Shown here one piece after another: positions 31,865 to 41,100 of a stretch of 64,000 bases of DNA (positions are counted from its first letter, which is position 1; every line of letters begins with the position of its first letter). The notes below the pieces were generated by a model, which saw nothing but the letters and a program-made list of their open reading frames with translations, ran no database searches and had not been told where the DNA came from. This DNA comes from Candidatus Pyrohabitans jungbluthii (GTDB lineage: Archaea > Hydrothermarchaeota > Hydrothermarchaeia > Hydrothermarchaeales > BMS3B): positions 124,001 through 188,000 of the forward strand of contig MTMD02000008.1 in assembly GCA_002010065.2 (NCBI GenBank), given 5' to 3'. Both the position numbers and the translations under genes were made by a program.

Positions 31865-32890
31865 TTGAGAAGTCGCACAGAGGTACAGCTACTTCAGAGG
31901 CTCAGTCGTGGCTCTGCCTCGGTGTGGGAGCTTCTGGATGCTCAGGATTCCTCGCTTAGAGAATTTTATGCCGCCCTCGAGGAGTTGAAGGAACGCAGGT
32001 TGATAGAGATAGCCAATGGTAAAGTCTCCCTCACGCGTGCAGGCTTGGAGCGGGCTTCTCAACTTAAGGCGAGGTTTTTTGATTTTAAGTGCAGTGCATG
32101 CGATGCAAAGGGGTATGTTATACCTCCCGATTTTGAGAAGGTTGCCAGAGCTTTTTATAAAATTGCAGAGCGCCGCCCTTTGCCAGTAGAGGACTACGAC
32201 CAGGGGTATATCTCGCCGGAGGATGTGCTTAAGCGTGTTGCCTTCATGTACGAGCGGGGCGACCTAGCAGCAAGCGAGATTCTTGTTATTGGCGACGACG
32301 ACCTGCTCAGCATAGCTGCCGCTTTAACTGGCTTACCCTCCCGCGTCTTAGCCATAGACATAGATGAGCGCCTGGTGAGCTTCATAAACAGCGTTGCAGA
32401 GGAGCATAATCTAAACCTGAAGGCGAGAAGTTACGATGTGCAGGAGCCCCTGAGCGAGGAGCTTGCCCGCAGCTTCGATGTCTTCGTCAGCGATCCCGTT
32501 GAGACCATTGAAGGCATAAAGTTATTCCTTTCGCGGGGCGCCGCCTCGCTGCGCGGCGAGGGAAGCGCCGCCTACTTCGGCTTAACCACACTGGAAGCCT
32601 CGAGGAAAAAGTGGTATGAGATACAGCGCATGCTGCACCGCATGGGTTTCGTGGTCACAGACATACGTCGCAGGTTTAGCGTGTACCCCTGCGAGGATAC
32701 CAACTTTTTCCGTTACCAGGATAAGCTTAGGATAGTGAAAAAGCTTCGCGTGCCTTGCGACTACCATTGGTTCAAGTCTGCGCTTTACAGAATAGAAGCC
32801 ATAAGAGAACCAGAGCCTCTGATTACGGGTAAAATCAAGCTGGGTGATAAATTTTACCACGACGAAGAGTGCTGGGCGACGCCTGAGTAG
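31865..32890 (+). CDS. bpsA: N4-bis(aminopropyl)spermidine synthase
   Basis: BpsA adds aminopropyl groups to spermidine at N4 to make branched polyamines, described in hyperthermophiles. Residues 1-70 look like a winged helix, followed by CSAC and a Rossmann-like core with VIGDDDLLSIAAALTG, AIDIDERLVSF and the active-site loop VSDPVETIEGI. The C-terminal tail FYHDEECWATPE is acidic. The start is TTG 31865, two bases after the speD stop. Its presence is the best sign here that the organism is a thermophile. Confidence 0.9.
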   Translation: MRSRTEVQLLQRLSRGSASVWELLDAQDSSLREFYAALEELKERRLIEIANGKVSLTRAGLERASQLKARFFDFKCSACDAKGYVIPPDFEKVARAFYKIAERRPLPVEDYDQGYISPEDVLKRVAFMYERGDLAASEILVIGDDDLLSIAAALTGLPSRVLAIDIDERLVSFINSVAEEHNLNLKARSYDVQEPLSEELARSFDVFVSDPVETIEGIKLFLSRGAASLRGEGSAAYFGLTTLEASRKKWYEIQRMLHRMGFVVTDIRRRFSVYPCEDTNFFRYQDKLRIVKKLRVPCDYHWFKSALYRIEAIREPEPLITGKIKLGDKFYHDEECWATPE

Positions 32891-32941
32891 GTAGGGATTT
32901 TATACTTCTTCTTTTCGACCTCACTTTTTAGCAGCATCACC

Positions 32942-34618
32942 TCATGGATGCGCGTAGTAAGCCACCACGCCCTCGCCAACCTCATCGACGCGCGCAAAGC
33001 CATAGCGCTCGAACTGCACAACATCGTCGCGCTTAACCTTAGCCAGCGAAGGCTCACCTACTCCGCTTTCTATGCGGTCAGGCTTTACCACCTTCACCGC
33101 TATATTTTCCTGCGCAGGCACCCAGTGGATAAGCGGCGCCTTCCTGCGCTTCGCTTCGTCTAACTCAAAGCTGTGGAAGCGCGCCTTCGCTTTTTCTTTG
33201 CCCTTCTCCACTATCTCTATGTTAAAACCTTCCATAAGGCGCATAAAGCTGCCCTCACGCAGCTTCTCGTAGTCGCTATGCGCAATAAAAACGCTCGCTA
33301 TGCCCTGCTCTGGCGTAAGCTCAAGTTTTCTACTTCCCCGCTCTGGATGATCAGGATGAAGCCTTACCTCCCGCGAGAACTCAGGCGCGCCCTCTATTAC
33401 CACCTCCACCGGCGAGGCAACGAAGAAGTAGCGGTTAGCTATGGGCTCGATAAGCTCGCGGTTGTACGCAAAGAGGTTCTTCCAGCTGAAGCTTATGTCG
33501 CTCTGCTTTACACCTACCTCCAGCATAGCCTTGCGTATGGCCTCGCTTCTGAAGCCCCGCCTCGCCAGAGCGCGCAGCGTGCCCAGAGAAGCGTCGTCCC
33601 AGCTGGCATATCTACCTGCCTCTATCCCCTCTTTAATCTTAGAGGTGCTCAGGGCCACGCCCTCTATCTTCAACCTGCCGTAATGGATGAACTCGGGCAT
33701 GCGCCAGCCAAAGAAGCGGTAGATGAACTCCTGCTTCCGGGTGTTCACTATGTGGTCCTTGCCGCGCAGCACGTGGGTAATGCCCAGAAGGTGGTCGTCT
33801 ATAGCGACGGAGAAGTTCATCAGCGGGTAAACGCGAGCTTTAACTCGTGGATGAGGCGTTTCTGAGATGCGCATAATGGGAAAGTCGCGCATCGCAGGAT
33901 CGCGAAGGTCCACGCCGGTTTTAAGCCTCAACACCGCCTCGCCCTCTTTATATTCTGTGAACATCCTCTCAAAGTCCTCTAAATTCTCCTTAACGCTCTT
34001 ACTGCGGTGCTCACACTCTTTCTTAGCCAGCTTAAGCTTCTGGAACTCCTCACTGGTGCACTCGCACACGTACGCATGCCCGGCTTCTATAAGCTTCCTG
34101 GCGTACTCGTAGTAAATCTCTAAACGGGAGCTCTGAACCACTACCTCATGCACCTCTACACCCAGCCAGCGTAAGTCTTCCTGTATCATCTCATAAGCAG
34201 GCGGGAAAACCCTCGCAGGGTCTGTGTCCTCTATGCGGAGAATCAGCTTCCCACCATAGCGCTTCACGTAGGCATCGTTGAGCACCGCTGCTCGAGCGTG
34301 CCCCAGGTGAAGAGGTCCGCTGGGGTTGGGGGCAAAGCGCATCACAACTTCCTTGCCAACGTTGGAAAGCTCCGGCAGCGCCTCCTTCTTCTCCTCTTTC
34401 TTTGCCTCGAAGGAGTAGCCTGCAATAGCTTGAGCAATCTCCTCCCTGCTGAGCGAATTCACCTGCGCCACAACCTTATCAACGAGGGGGAGAAGCTCCC
34501 TCACCTTGGCCCTAAGCTCCGGATTCTCTGCCAGCACCTTGCCGAGCACAGCTTTGGGATTAGCCTTTCCGTAGTCGAGAGCATTCTTCAATGCGTGCTT
34601 GCGTATAAGCTCCTCCAT
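32942..34618 (-). CDS. gltX: Glutamyl-tRNA synthetase, archaeal type
   Basis: The 558-residue class-I enzyme charges tRNA-Glu; in archaea it works beside GatDE and is non-discriminating only in some lineages. The HIGH-type motif is RFAPNPSGPLHLGHARA and the KMSKS-type motif ALSTSKI. The C-terminal half is beta-barrel, as in eukaryotic GlnRS and GluRS. An N-terminal helical extension of about 95 residues is typical of archaea. It lies at the end of a minus-strand operon with RNase J, idi, ipk and mvk, with 6 bp to the RNase J gene. Confidence 0.96.
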   Translation of the reverse strand: MEELIRKHALKNALDYGKANPKAVLGKVLAENPELRAKVRELLPLVDKVVAQVNSLSREEIAQAIAGYSFEAKKEEKKEALPELSNVGKEVVMRFAPNPSGPLHLGHARAAVLNDAYVKRYGGKLILRIEDTDPARVFPPAYEMIQEDLRWLGVEVHEVVVQSSRLEIYYEYARKLIEAGHAYVCECTSEEFQKLKLAKKECEHRSKSVKENLEDFERMFTEYKEGEAVLRLKTGVDLRDPAMRDFPIMRISETPHPRVKARVYPLMNFSVAIDDHLLGITHVLRGKDHIVNTRKQEFIYRFFGWRMPEFIHYGRLKIEGVALSTSKIKEGIEAGRYASWDDASLGTLRALARRGFRSEAIRKAMLEVGVKQSDISFSWKNLFAYNRELIEPIANRYFFVASPVEVVIEGAPEFSREVRLHPDHPERGSRKLELTPEQGIASVFIAHSDYEKLREGSFMRLMEGFNIEIVEKGKEKAKARFHSFELDEAKRRKAPLIHWVPAQENIAVKVVKPDRIESGVGEPSLAKVKRDDVVQFERYGFARVDEVGEGVVAYYAHP

Positions 34619-34624
34619 GCCTTG

Positions 34625-35929
34625 CTATACCTCCATCCTCTGACCGTTTCTGAGCAGAAACACCTCGCGGTTAATCGCATAACCAAGCGTCTCCGCAAGC
34701 TCCGCGTAGATGGCAAGCATATCCAGGGTGCCGTGGGTGGGGATTATCTTCTCCGGCTGAAGCATTTTTAACAAATCGTAGTGGTCTTCACGGGAGGCAT
34801 GGCCAGAGACGTGCAGCCCCTTGAACAGCCTTGCTCCCTGCATTTTAAGCTTTGTCTCAAGGGAGTAGCGCTGTGCCACATTTATAGGATTGGGGATGAC
34901 GTCGGCGGAGAACACAACCTCGTCTCCAGCTTCAATACGGAACTCAAACTTCTGGTTGGCGATTTTTGTGAGCAGCGCGTCATGTTCGCCCTGGTGTCCT
35001 GTGATTATGAGGATGTAGCGCTGCTTATCCTTCGCGGCGCGCTTGAGCGCCTTCTTAATTGCATCCCTGCCTCCGTAGACATGTGCCTCCTTGGGGAGGG
35101 AGATTATCCCCTTCCGCTCAGCTATGCTCACATACTTTTCCATGCTCCTTCCCAGCAGGAGCGGCTCCCTGCCAAGCTTCTCTGCTATATCTAAGATGCT
35201 TTTAATCCGCGCAATATGTGAGGAGAAGGTGGTAACTATGAGCCCGCGCTCGGGGTTACTCTTGAGCAGCGTATCCTCGAGCAAGGTACGCGCCACCAGC
35301 TCAGAGGGCGTGCGCCCATCGTTGGCAACGCGGGTGGTTTCTATTATTAGCGCCTTGAGTCCTTCTTTGCCCAGCTCACGTATTCGCTGGTAGTCAGGCT
35401 TCTCCCCTATAACAGGAGTGTCGTCCAGCTTGAAATCGTTAAAGTAAGCGAGGCTGCCCTCAGGTGTGTGCACCACCAGGAAGACGGTATCCGGGATGCT
35501 GTGCGTGATCCGCACAAACTCTATGCTCAGCTTTGGCGCCACCTGTAGCACTTCCCCGGCCTCGAGCACATAGAGCGGATTTTTACGCTTGCCCCGAAGC
35601 TCCTGTTTCACCACCTCTATGGTGTAGGGCGTACCTATAATAGGCGCCATGGGAAACTTCTTGGCGAGGATTGAAACCGCGCCCAGGTGATCCAAGTGCC
35701 CATGGGTGAGCACTATCGCCTTAACCTCACCGAAGTCGTCCTGAACAGAGGGAATTATTCCACGAGAAGCAAGCTCCTCCGGTGGGAGCTTTGATATGTC
35801 CGTATCCTCATGGATTAAAACGCGGTCAAGACGGATGCCCATGTCTATTACAATTGCGTCGTCGCCATACTTGACGACAGTCATGTTTCTGCCTACTTCC
35901 TCGTAACCACCTACTGCAATAATCTCCAT
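34625..35929 (-). CDS. rnj: RNase J family beta-CASP ribonuclease
   Basis: A 434-residue metallo-beta-lactamase/beta-CASP 5'-3' exonuclease of the euryarchaeal RNase J type. The zinc motif HGHLDH is at residues 76-81, with IIETTRVANDGRTPSE and ITGHQGE in the beta-CASP part and VSGHASREDHYDLL and IPTHGT as further ligand regions. It lacks the C-terminal domain of bacterial RNase J. It sits 7 bp after idi in the isoprenoid operon, an arrangement seen in many archaea and of no known functional meaning. Confidence 0.93.
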   Translation of the reverse strand: MEIIAVGGYEEVGRNMTVVKYGDDAIVIDMGIRLDRVLIHEDTDISKLPPEELASRGIIPSVQDDFGEVKAIVLTHGHLDHLGAVSILAKKFPMAPIIGTPYTIEVVKQELRGKRKNPLYVLEAGEVLQVAPKLSIEFVRITHSIPDTVFLVVHTPEGSLAYFNDFKLDDTPVIGEKPDYQRIRELGKEGLKALIIETTRVANDGRTPSELVARTLLEDTLLKSNPERGLIVTTFSSHIARIKSILDIAEKLGREPLLLGRSMEKYVSIAERKGIISLPKEAHVYGGRDAIKKALKRAAKDKQRYILIITGHQGEHDALLTKIANQKFEFRIEAGDEVVFSADVIPNPINVAQRYSLETKLKMQGARLFKGLHVSGHASREDHYDLLKMLQPEKIIPTHGTLDMLAIYAELAETLGYAINREVFLLRNGQRMEV

Positions 35930-35936
35930 AAAATCA

Positions 35937-36983
35937 TCACCTTAAGAACCCTCTCGCTGTGAGCCACTCCCGCGTTCTGCCCAGGATAACTACCCTCGCT
36001 TTAGAAAGCTCCTCAACGCTTTTTGAGCCGGTTAGGAAGGTAGCGACGCGAAGCTCGCGCTCCACCCTGCGAAGCGCATTTATTACAGCCTCACTGCCTT
36101 TAACAGCTTCTTTAAGCAGAGGTAGGGCGATGCCACACGCGCTTGCGCCCAGAGCAAGGGCTTTAGCCACGTCTATGCCGCTCCTCACTCCGCCTGTGGC
36201 AAACACAGGAATATCCACGGTTGAGACGCACTCCACGACGCTCACAGCCGTTGGTATTCCCCAGTCCCAGAAGGCTGAGCCAACGCTCGCGTTGTCTCTG
36301 TAGTGCTCCACCGCTGCGAAGCTTGTGCCGCCGAGCCCGCCCACGTCTATAGCAGTCGCACCAGTCTCCTCGATGAGCTTTGCCTCTTCCGCTGCTATCC
36401 CCGCGCCGGTTTCCTTAACTATTACAGGCACATCGAGGGCGTCTGAAATCTCGGCAATCTTCTCAAGCGCGCCCTCAAAGTTGGTATCACCCTCCTTCTG
36501 GGCAACCTCCTGCACTGCATTGAGGTGAAGCGCTAATGCGTCTGCTTCAATCATCTCAACCGCTCTCTCCGCCTCGCGCACAGTGTAGTCCTTGCAGAAC
36601 TGCACCACGCCAAGGTTGGCGATAAGAAAAACATCCGGCGCAGCCTTCCTCGCGATGCTGAAGGTTTCCACGAGGTTAGCGTCCTCTAGGGCGGCGCGCT
36701 GGCTTCCCACGCCCAGGGGTATATTAAGCTCTTGAGCAGCAATGGCGAGGTTCTCATTTATCCTCTTCGTCTCCTCGTGCCCGCCGGTCATGGCGGCAAT
36801 AAACACGGGCATGCCCACTTCTCTGCCCAGAAATTTTGTGCGCAGCCTAACCTTCTCCGCGTCCAGCTCTGGCAATGCGTTATGAATTAGCACAACATCC
36901 TCAAAACCGCTGCCTACCCTTGCCTCAACCTTCTCCCTAAGGCATATTTTAATGTGGTCGAGCTTTCTCCTGTCTGTGCTCAC
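35937..36983 (-). CDS. idi2: Isopentenyl-diphosphate isomerase type 2
   Basis: Type 2 IDI interconverts IPP and DMAPP using reduced FMN. The TIM-barrel motifs MTGGHEETKRINENLA, VGSQRAALED, HLNAVQE, VKETGAG and VDVGGLGGTSF-like IDVGGLGGTSFA are present. I place the start at GTG 36983, which overlaps the ipk stop as GTGA and has AAGGGGGAAAT upstream; the open frame runs ten more codons into ipk. The order mvk-ipk-idi is the core of the modified archaeal mevalonate pathway. Confidence 0.95.
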   Translation of the reverse strand: MSTDRRKLDHIKICLREKVEARVGSGFEDVVLIHNALPELDAEKVRLRTKFLGREVGMPVFIAAMTGGHEETKRINENLAIAAQELNIPLGVGSQRAALEDANLVETFSIARKAAPDVFLIANLGVVQFCKDYTVREAERAVEMIEADALALHLNAVQEVAQKEGDTNFEGALEKIAEISDALDVPVIVKETGAGIAAEEAKLIEETGATAIDVGGLGGTSFAAVEHYRDNASVGSAFWDWGIPTAVSVVECVSTVDIPVFATGGVRSGIDVAKALALGASACGIALPLLKEAVKGSEAVINALRRVERELRVATFLTGSKSVEELSKARVVILGRTREWLTARGFLR

Positions 36984-37762
36984 GGGTAATTTCCCCCTTT
37001 GATAACTGTGCATTTCACCGGCTCGCCTAATAAAGCTTTCTTGAGCCTTCCTTCGGTAAGGGCGTTGATTATTATGGAGTCGTACCCAAGACGCGCAAGA
37101 GCTATGAGCTCGCTAAGTTTGCCGCGCATGCCTCCAGTGGCGTCGTTGCCACTGGCTACAGCTTCCAGCACTTTCGTATAATTCTCCGGGTTAATTTCAG
37201 GTATAAGCTTAGCCCCTGGCTCTTCCGGGTTCCTATCGAAAACCCCATCCACGTCTGCAGCGAGCACTATTCGCTCAGGTTTAAACTCTTCCGCAAGCTT
37301 CGCCACAAGCTGATCACCCGAGAGGATGCACACCCCGCGTATGCTGTCGAGAACGACATCGCCGTAGAGCACCGGCGTAAGCCCCAGCTCAAGGAATCCT
37401 CTCACTGTGCTCAGGTTTATGCGCTTAACCCTTGTGTCTGCGCACTCCGCTATAGCTGAGGTTTGCATGCCTATGGCGTTGACTCCAGCTTCTATCAGCG
37501 CCTCGACCACCAGCAAGTTGAATCTCGCCATCGCCGCCCGGGTGAGCGCCACTCCACGGAGTTGCTCCTCGCTTACTATGCCTTCCGCAAGCTTGTACTC
37601 CACCGCCAGTGGGTGCCCGAAGCTTCCCCCGCCATGCACAACCACAAGCCTTGCTCTGCTCTCTTTTATCTCCTGCGCCACACGCCTCATTACCTCAGAA
37701 CGGAATGAGAACTTCCTTCGTTTGTCAGTGAGCAGGCTTCCTCCCAGCTTGAGTATAATCAT
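36980..37762 (-). CDS. ipk: Isopentenyl phosphate kinase
   Basis: IPK phosphorylates isopentenyl phosphate to IPP in the alternative mevalonate pathway. The amino-acid-kinase fold is visible: KLGGSLLTDK at the N-terminus, VVHGGGSFGHP with the catalytic His, GDVVLDS, AADVDGVFD and ATGGMRGKL. The 260-residue length is standard. It overlaps mvk upstream by 4 bp and idi downstream by 4 bp, indicating a translationally coupled cassette for archaeal lipid precursors. Confidence 0.96.
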   Translation of the reverse strand: MIILKLGGSLLTDKRRKFSFRSEVMRRVAQEIKESRARLVVVHGGGSFGHPLAVEYKLAEGIVSEEQLRGVALTRAAMARFNLLVVEALIEAGVNAIGMQTSAIAECADTRVKRINLSTVRGFLELGLTPVLYGDVVLDSIRGVCILSGDQLVAKLAEEFKPERIVLAADVDGVFDRNPEEPGAKLIPEINPENYTKVLEAVASGNDATGGMRGKLSELIALARLGYDSIIINALTEGRLKKALLGEPVKCTVIKGGNYP

Positions 37763-38718
37763 CCTTCGCCACCCTCTACTCGCACACCCTCGAAAGTGAT
37801 GCTAGCCTGTAGCGCCTGGCTTTCTTTGCTAAGCGCTTCTAGCACGGAGTCGTATCTCTCTCTCGCAAAAGCGAGCATACACCCTCCACCACCCGCACCT
37901 GTGAGCTTGGCACCCTCTGCACCAGCGCCGCGGGCTATGTAAACCAGACGAGAGAGCTCAGGCGTGCTTACGCCGAGAGCTTCAAGCAAGCCGTGGTTTA
38001 TGTTCATTAGCTCGCCCAGATGGGAAATATCTCCCTTCTCCAAGCACCGTCTCGCCTCTCTGGTAACCTTGCCTATGTTCCTTATAACCGGGTCAACCAC
38101 CTCGGGCAAGCTTTCCTTCAGCCTGCGCACCTTGGCTACGAGAAGCTTGGTGGAGCGCTCTTTCTGCGTATTTCCTATAATAAGGGGAAGCTCTTCTCTA
38201 ACATCCAGCCTCTCTATGCCCTTGCTCGGAAGCACAAAGAGCAGGCCCCCATGCGTAGCAGCTGCGGTGTCTGTTGGCGAGGCAGAGCCCTGCACCTCCA
38301 GCTCCACTCGATGGGCAAGCGCCGCAAGCCTTGAGTTGCTCACATCTTTGCCAAGCAGCGTAAGCACAGCCTTGAGCGTGGCAACACTCACTGCAGCGCT
38401 GGAGCCAAGCCCGGAGGCGGGCGGAAGCTCGGAGCTTATCCTTAGCTCCAATCCGGTCTCTTCGCCTACCTCCTCGAAGGCTATGCTTACAGCGCGCTTC
38501 ACATACCTGAAGGCACCCTTTGTCTCGTGTAGGTCTTCAAAGGTAAAGCTCTTCCCGGTACCAATGGCGTCGGAATAAACCTTTATTACCTTCTCGTCCA
38601 GCCTCCTAACCCCTACTCTAACCCTTCTCTCAATCGCACCCACGAGGGCTGGCTCGCCGTAGACAACGGCATGCTCGCCAAAGAGTATCACTTTTCCCGG
38701 CGCAGAGACAGTGAGCAT
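37759..38718 (-). CDS. mvk: Mevalonate kinase
   Basis: A GHMP kinase that phosphorylates mevalonate. APGKVILFGEHAVVYGEPALV at the N-terminus, the ATP loop PPASGLGSSAAVSV and the C-terminal TGAGGGGCM are characteristic, as is the SPTDTAAATHGG segment with the catalytic Asp. It is the first gene of the minus-strand isoprenoid-RNase J-gltX operon, with about 310 bp of non-coding AT-rich DNA upstream. Confidence 0.96.
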   Translation of the reverse strand: MLTVSAPGKVILFGEHAVVYGEPALVGAIERRVRVGVRRLDEKVIKVYSDAIGTGKSFTFEDLHETKGAFRYVKRAVSIAFEEVGEETGLELRISSELPPASGLGSSAAVSVATLKAVLTLLGKDVSNSRLAALAHRVELEVQGSASPTDTAAATHGGLLFVLPSKGIERLDVREELPLIIGNTQKERSTKLLVAKVRRLKESLPEVVDPVIRNIGKVTREARRCLEKGDISHLGELMNINHGLLEALGVSTPELSRLVYIARGAGAEGAKLTGAGGGGCMLAFARERYDSVLEALSKESQALQASITFEGVRVEGGEG

Positions 38719-39028
38719 ATTCTTACAATTGCGGCGGAGTTAAAAAAGGTTGTTGCGGAGGTGGGTTTGGTTAAGTGATAACTAGGGGTTTATATTAAGA
38801 AACAAAGATATCCACTATTGTTTGCTCCTCATGAAAAGAAGATTGACTATGTAATTATTCTTTCTCATCAATTTTTGTTATGTCTCTATCCGATAATAAA
38901 CTACAATAAATAGAAATTATGAAAAAATCAATAGATATTAAATTAAATTTTTAGATAATGTCTTTGTTTGATTGAGATTAATCATGATTGGAAAAATTTT
39001 TTATATGGCACACTATTAATCTCAAATA
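38719..39028. promoter_or_regulatory. AT-rich intergenic region with the HNH-gene promoter and an inverted repeat
   Basis: This 310-bp stretch has no supportable gene. From about 38760 onward the composition turns strongly A/T-rich, matching the following gene and unlike the rest of the window. TTGAGATTAAT (38973-38983) and ATTAATCTCAA (39016-39026) are perfect 11-bp inverted repeats. Between them lie a 10-bp palindrome AATCATGATT (38981-38990, overlapping the left arm by 3 bp) and a TATA box TTTTTTATATGG (about 38997-39008). The right arm covers the expected transcription start, so a repressor site is plausible. The mvk promoter should be at its left end. Confidence 0.55.
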
Positions 39029-40612
39029 ATGGGCAGAAAGACCATACCAAAAGAATTACGTAGAAGACTGCTCGTCTATTGCGGTCATGAATGTTGTGTT
39101 TGCAATACGAGGATTGGCAGGAATCATATTCATCATATCAACGGCGATCCAAATGACAACAGGGAAGAGAATCTTATACCTCTATGTCCAAACTGTCATG
39201 CTCAAGCCCATAATGGAGTATTTGAAGAAAAAGAGCTTTTGATGTATAAAGAAGCTAAGATTAAAAAAGTCGGAATAAAAGAATTATTAGAAAAGAAGGA
39301 AATTCCTTCCAAAAAATTCGATGATATTTTCTCGATTAAGTTAGACGAAATAGTTAAATCTCTTGAAAAAGGTAATTATGATCCAGAATTAAATGATAAG
39401 ATCGACGAAGTAATAATGCTGTTAAAGGAACGTATAGAAAAGTGGGATGTTCCTTCAGTGAGATTTGGGACTAAAGAACTTTTCTTAAAGTTATACAAAT
39501 ATAGTGGAGATGGAAAAAGACTTACGAACCTTTATAATATTTATGAAGACTTATTCAGATTTGCGTATTTGCAAAGAAAGCATATATTAGGTAATATGAT
39601 CAACGTTTTTTATTCTATCTGGCTTGAAGCATGGCTTTTCGGATATGATGTAGAGAAAGCAGAAAAATGTTGCGATATCTTACTTAGATTAGGATTAGAT
39701 TTTATAGATAATGATTTATCAGTGGCAGAAGATTGCTTGAATATGATTGACAATGCAGCAGGGGATATGTTCGAACCAGAGATTTTAAGCAGAGAAATTT
39801 TATTTGCTGCAGCTGTTGGCGAAAGGAAAGACGAAAGTGAGGAAATGAAAAAATTCTTCGAAACTATTATCGATTATATTAAATGGAATGATGAATATGC
39901 ATGGGATGATGAGAACTACAGTTATTTGATAGATAGTCTAAGTTATGCGGAATCTATTCAAGACGAATATAATATCAATATTGAGAATATAAAAACAAAT
40001 TATCTGATGACTATAGCTAAGAATAACATGAATAAACGAATAGATGAGTATTTGGAATATCTTGTAAGTGGAGAATATGAAGACGAATTCCGAGAGTTTG
40101 AGGCAGAGTATCTGAGTAAACTCTTATTGGCGTACGAAAAAATTGATCCAAATATAGTAGATCATATAAATTCCAAAATTGAAAAGATCGGAGATCAGAA
40201 ATTAAAAAAGGAAATTGATATGATCATTGATCAACATAATCTTCTAAAGAAGTTTTTTAGAGGGTCTGAAATGATTGCTTCATTGAAGGAACTTATTAGA
40301 TTTTTGGAAAATACTTCAGACATTGATAATCTAGGAGTTGGTATAACTACTTATGGCCCTTCTTGGATAGTTTTCCATCAAAAACTTAATAAAAAAGACA
40401 AAGAGGAACTAAGAAAATTGGCAATAAAGTATGACATATACAACTCTGAATTTGAAATATCAGATAATGAAATTATGTTCGAGATGGACTTTCTTGTTTA
40501 TTTAGGAAATAATAAACATGATATGAGACGACTGATTCAATTTCTTAAAGATATTGATAAAAAATTTAAAGTTAAGAGTTTAGTTACGGGCATCGAATTT
40601 AGGTTCAAATAA
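39029..40612 (+). CDS. HNH-nuclease-domain protein with long helical C-terminal region
   Basis: Residues 1-65 are a zinc-binding HNH domain: C22-x2-C25, H35-H36, N48, and C53-x2-C56-H57, with NHIHHINGDPNDN between. The remaining 460 residues are acidic and mainly helical, possibly a repeat solenoid, and I recognise no domain there. The gene is strikingly A/T-rich and uses A/T-ending codons, unlike its neighbours, which suggests horizontal acquisition. ATG 39029 lies about 22-30 nt after the TATA box, so the mRNA is probably leaderless. It stands alone with no partner, integrase or terminal repeats. A defence or toxin role is a guess. Confidence 0.75.
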   Translation: MGRKTIPKELRRRLLVYCGHECCVCNTRIGRNHIHHINGDPNDNREENLIPLCPNCHAQAHNGVFEEKELLMYKEAKIKKVGIKELLEKKEIPSKKFDDIFSIKLDEIVKSLEKGNYDPELNDKIDEVIMLLKERIEKWDVPSVRFGTKELFLKLYKYSGDGKRLTNLYNIYEDLFRFAYLQRKHILGNMINVFYSIWLEAWLFGYDVEKAEKCCDILLRLGLDFIDNDLSVAEDCLNMIDNAAGDMFEPEILSREILFAAAVGERKDESEEMKKFFETIIDYIKWNDEYAWDDENYSYLIDSLSYAESIQDEYNINIENIKTNYLMTIAKNNMNKRIDEYLEYLVSGEYEDEFREFEAEYLSKLLLAYEKIDPNIVDHINSKIEKIGDQKLKKEIDMIIDQHNLLKKFFRGSEMIASLKELIRFLENTSDIDNLGVGITTYGPSWIVFHQKLNKKDKEELRKLAIKYDIYNSEFEISDNEIMFEMDFLVYLGNNKHDMRRLIQFLKDIDKKFKVKSLVTGIEFRFK

Positions 40613-40686
40613 CAAACCAAGATAGAAACTTTTTATGAGCTTTGTTAACTTGTATAATCAAACTTCACCACCAATAATCTCCACCC

Positions 40687-41088
40687 ATGTTAAAGCTCCT
40701 GCTCAGGGGCATGTACTATGTGGGCAAGAGTGCTGTGCTGGGAAGCTTTGAGAAGCTGGAGAACTACGAAAAACACCTTCTGGAGGAGGCTTTCAAGCGG
40801 GCGGAGTTCGTCTTCGTTGGCATTGTGGCAGACGATGAGGACAAGCGCCTGAAGGCAAAGATAAGGAAGCTTTCGAAACTTTTGGCAGCGCGCTACCCCG
40901 GGCGCTACGAGGTGGTGGAGGTTCGAGGAGAGTTCGCACCAGCGGTGGAGGATGAAGAGGTCCACACCCTGGTTGTGCCATCGCAGGAGCTTGCTCGAAG
41001 CATCAATGAGGCGAGGGAGAAACGCGGACTAAAGCGCCTTATGGTGGTGGAGGTGCCGCCGCCGGAGGTAGGGGAAACGGGAAATTAA
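40687..41088 (+). CDS. CoaD/COG1019-like nucleotidyltransferase-fold protein lacking the HxGH motif
   Basis: The 133-residue product resembles archaeal phosphopantetheine adenylyltransferase: LGSFEKLENYEKHLLEEAFK corresponds to the usual G-T-F-D-x-L-H-x-G-H-x-x-L-L segment, followed by AEFVFVGIVADDEDK and LVVPSQELARSINEARE. The two catalytic histidines of HxGH are replaced (ENYE), and T-F-D is S-F-E. It is therefore either a pseudo-enzyme, a regulator or a diverged paralogue. No ribosome site precedes ATG 40687. A small membrane protein follows 12 bp later. Confidence 0.6.
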   Translation: MLKLLLRGMYYVGKSAVLGSFEKLENYEKHLLEEAFKRAEFVFVGIVADDEDKRLKAKIRKLSKLLAARYPGRYEVVEVRGEFAPAVEDEEVHTLVVPSQELARSINEAREKRGLKRLMVVEVPPPEVGETGN

Positions 41089-41100
41089 AGTAAAGGTGAA

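Noticed and set aside
33173-33865. 230-codon plus-strand frame inside gltX
   Set aside because: It is a shadow of a well-conserved gltX gene on the other strand and shows no protein-like pattern.
38719-40686. Integrated element or insertion sequence around the HNH gene
   Set aside because: Despite the A/T-rich composition there are no terminal repeats, target duplications, integrase or transposase genes.
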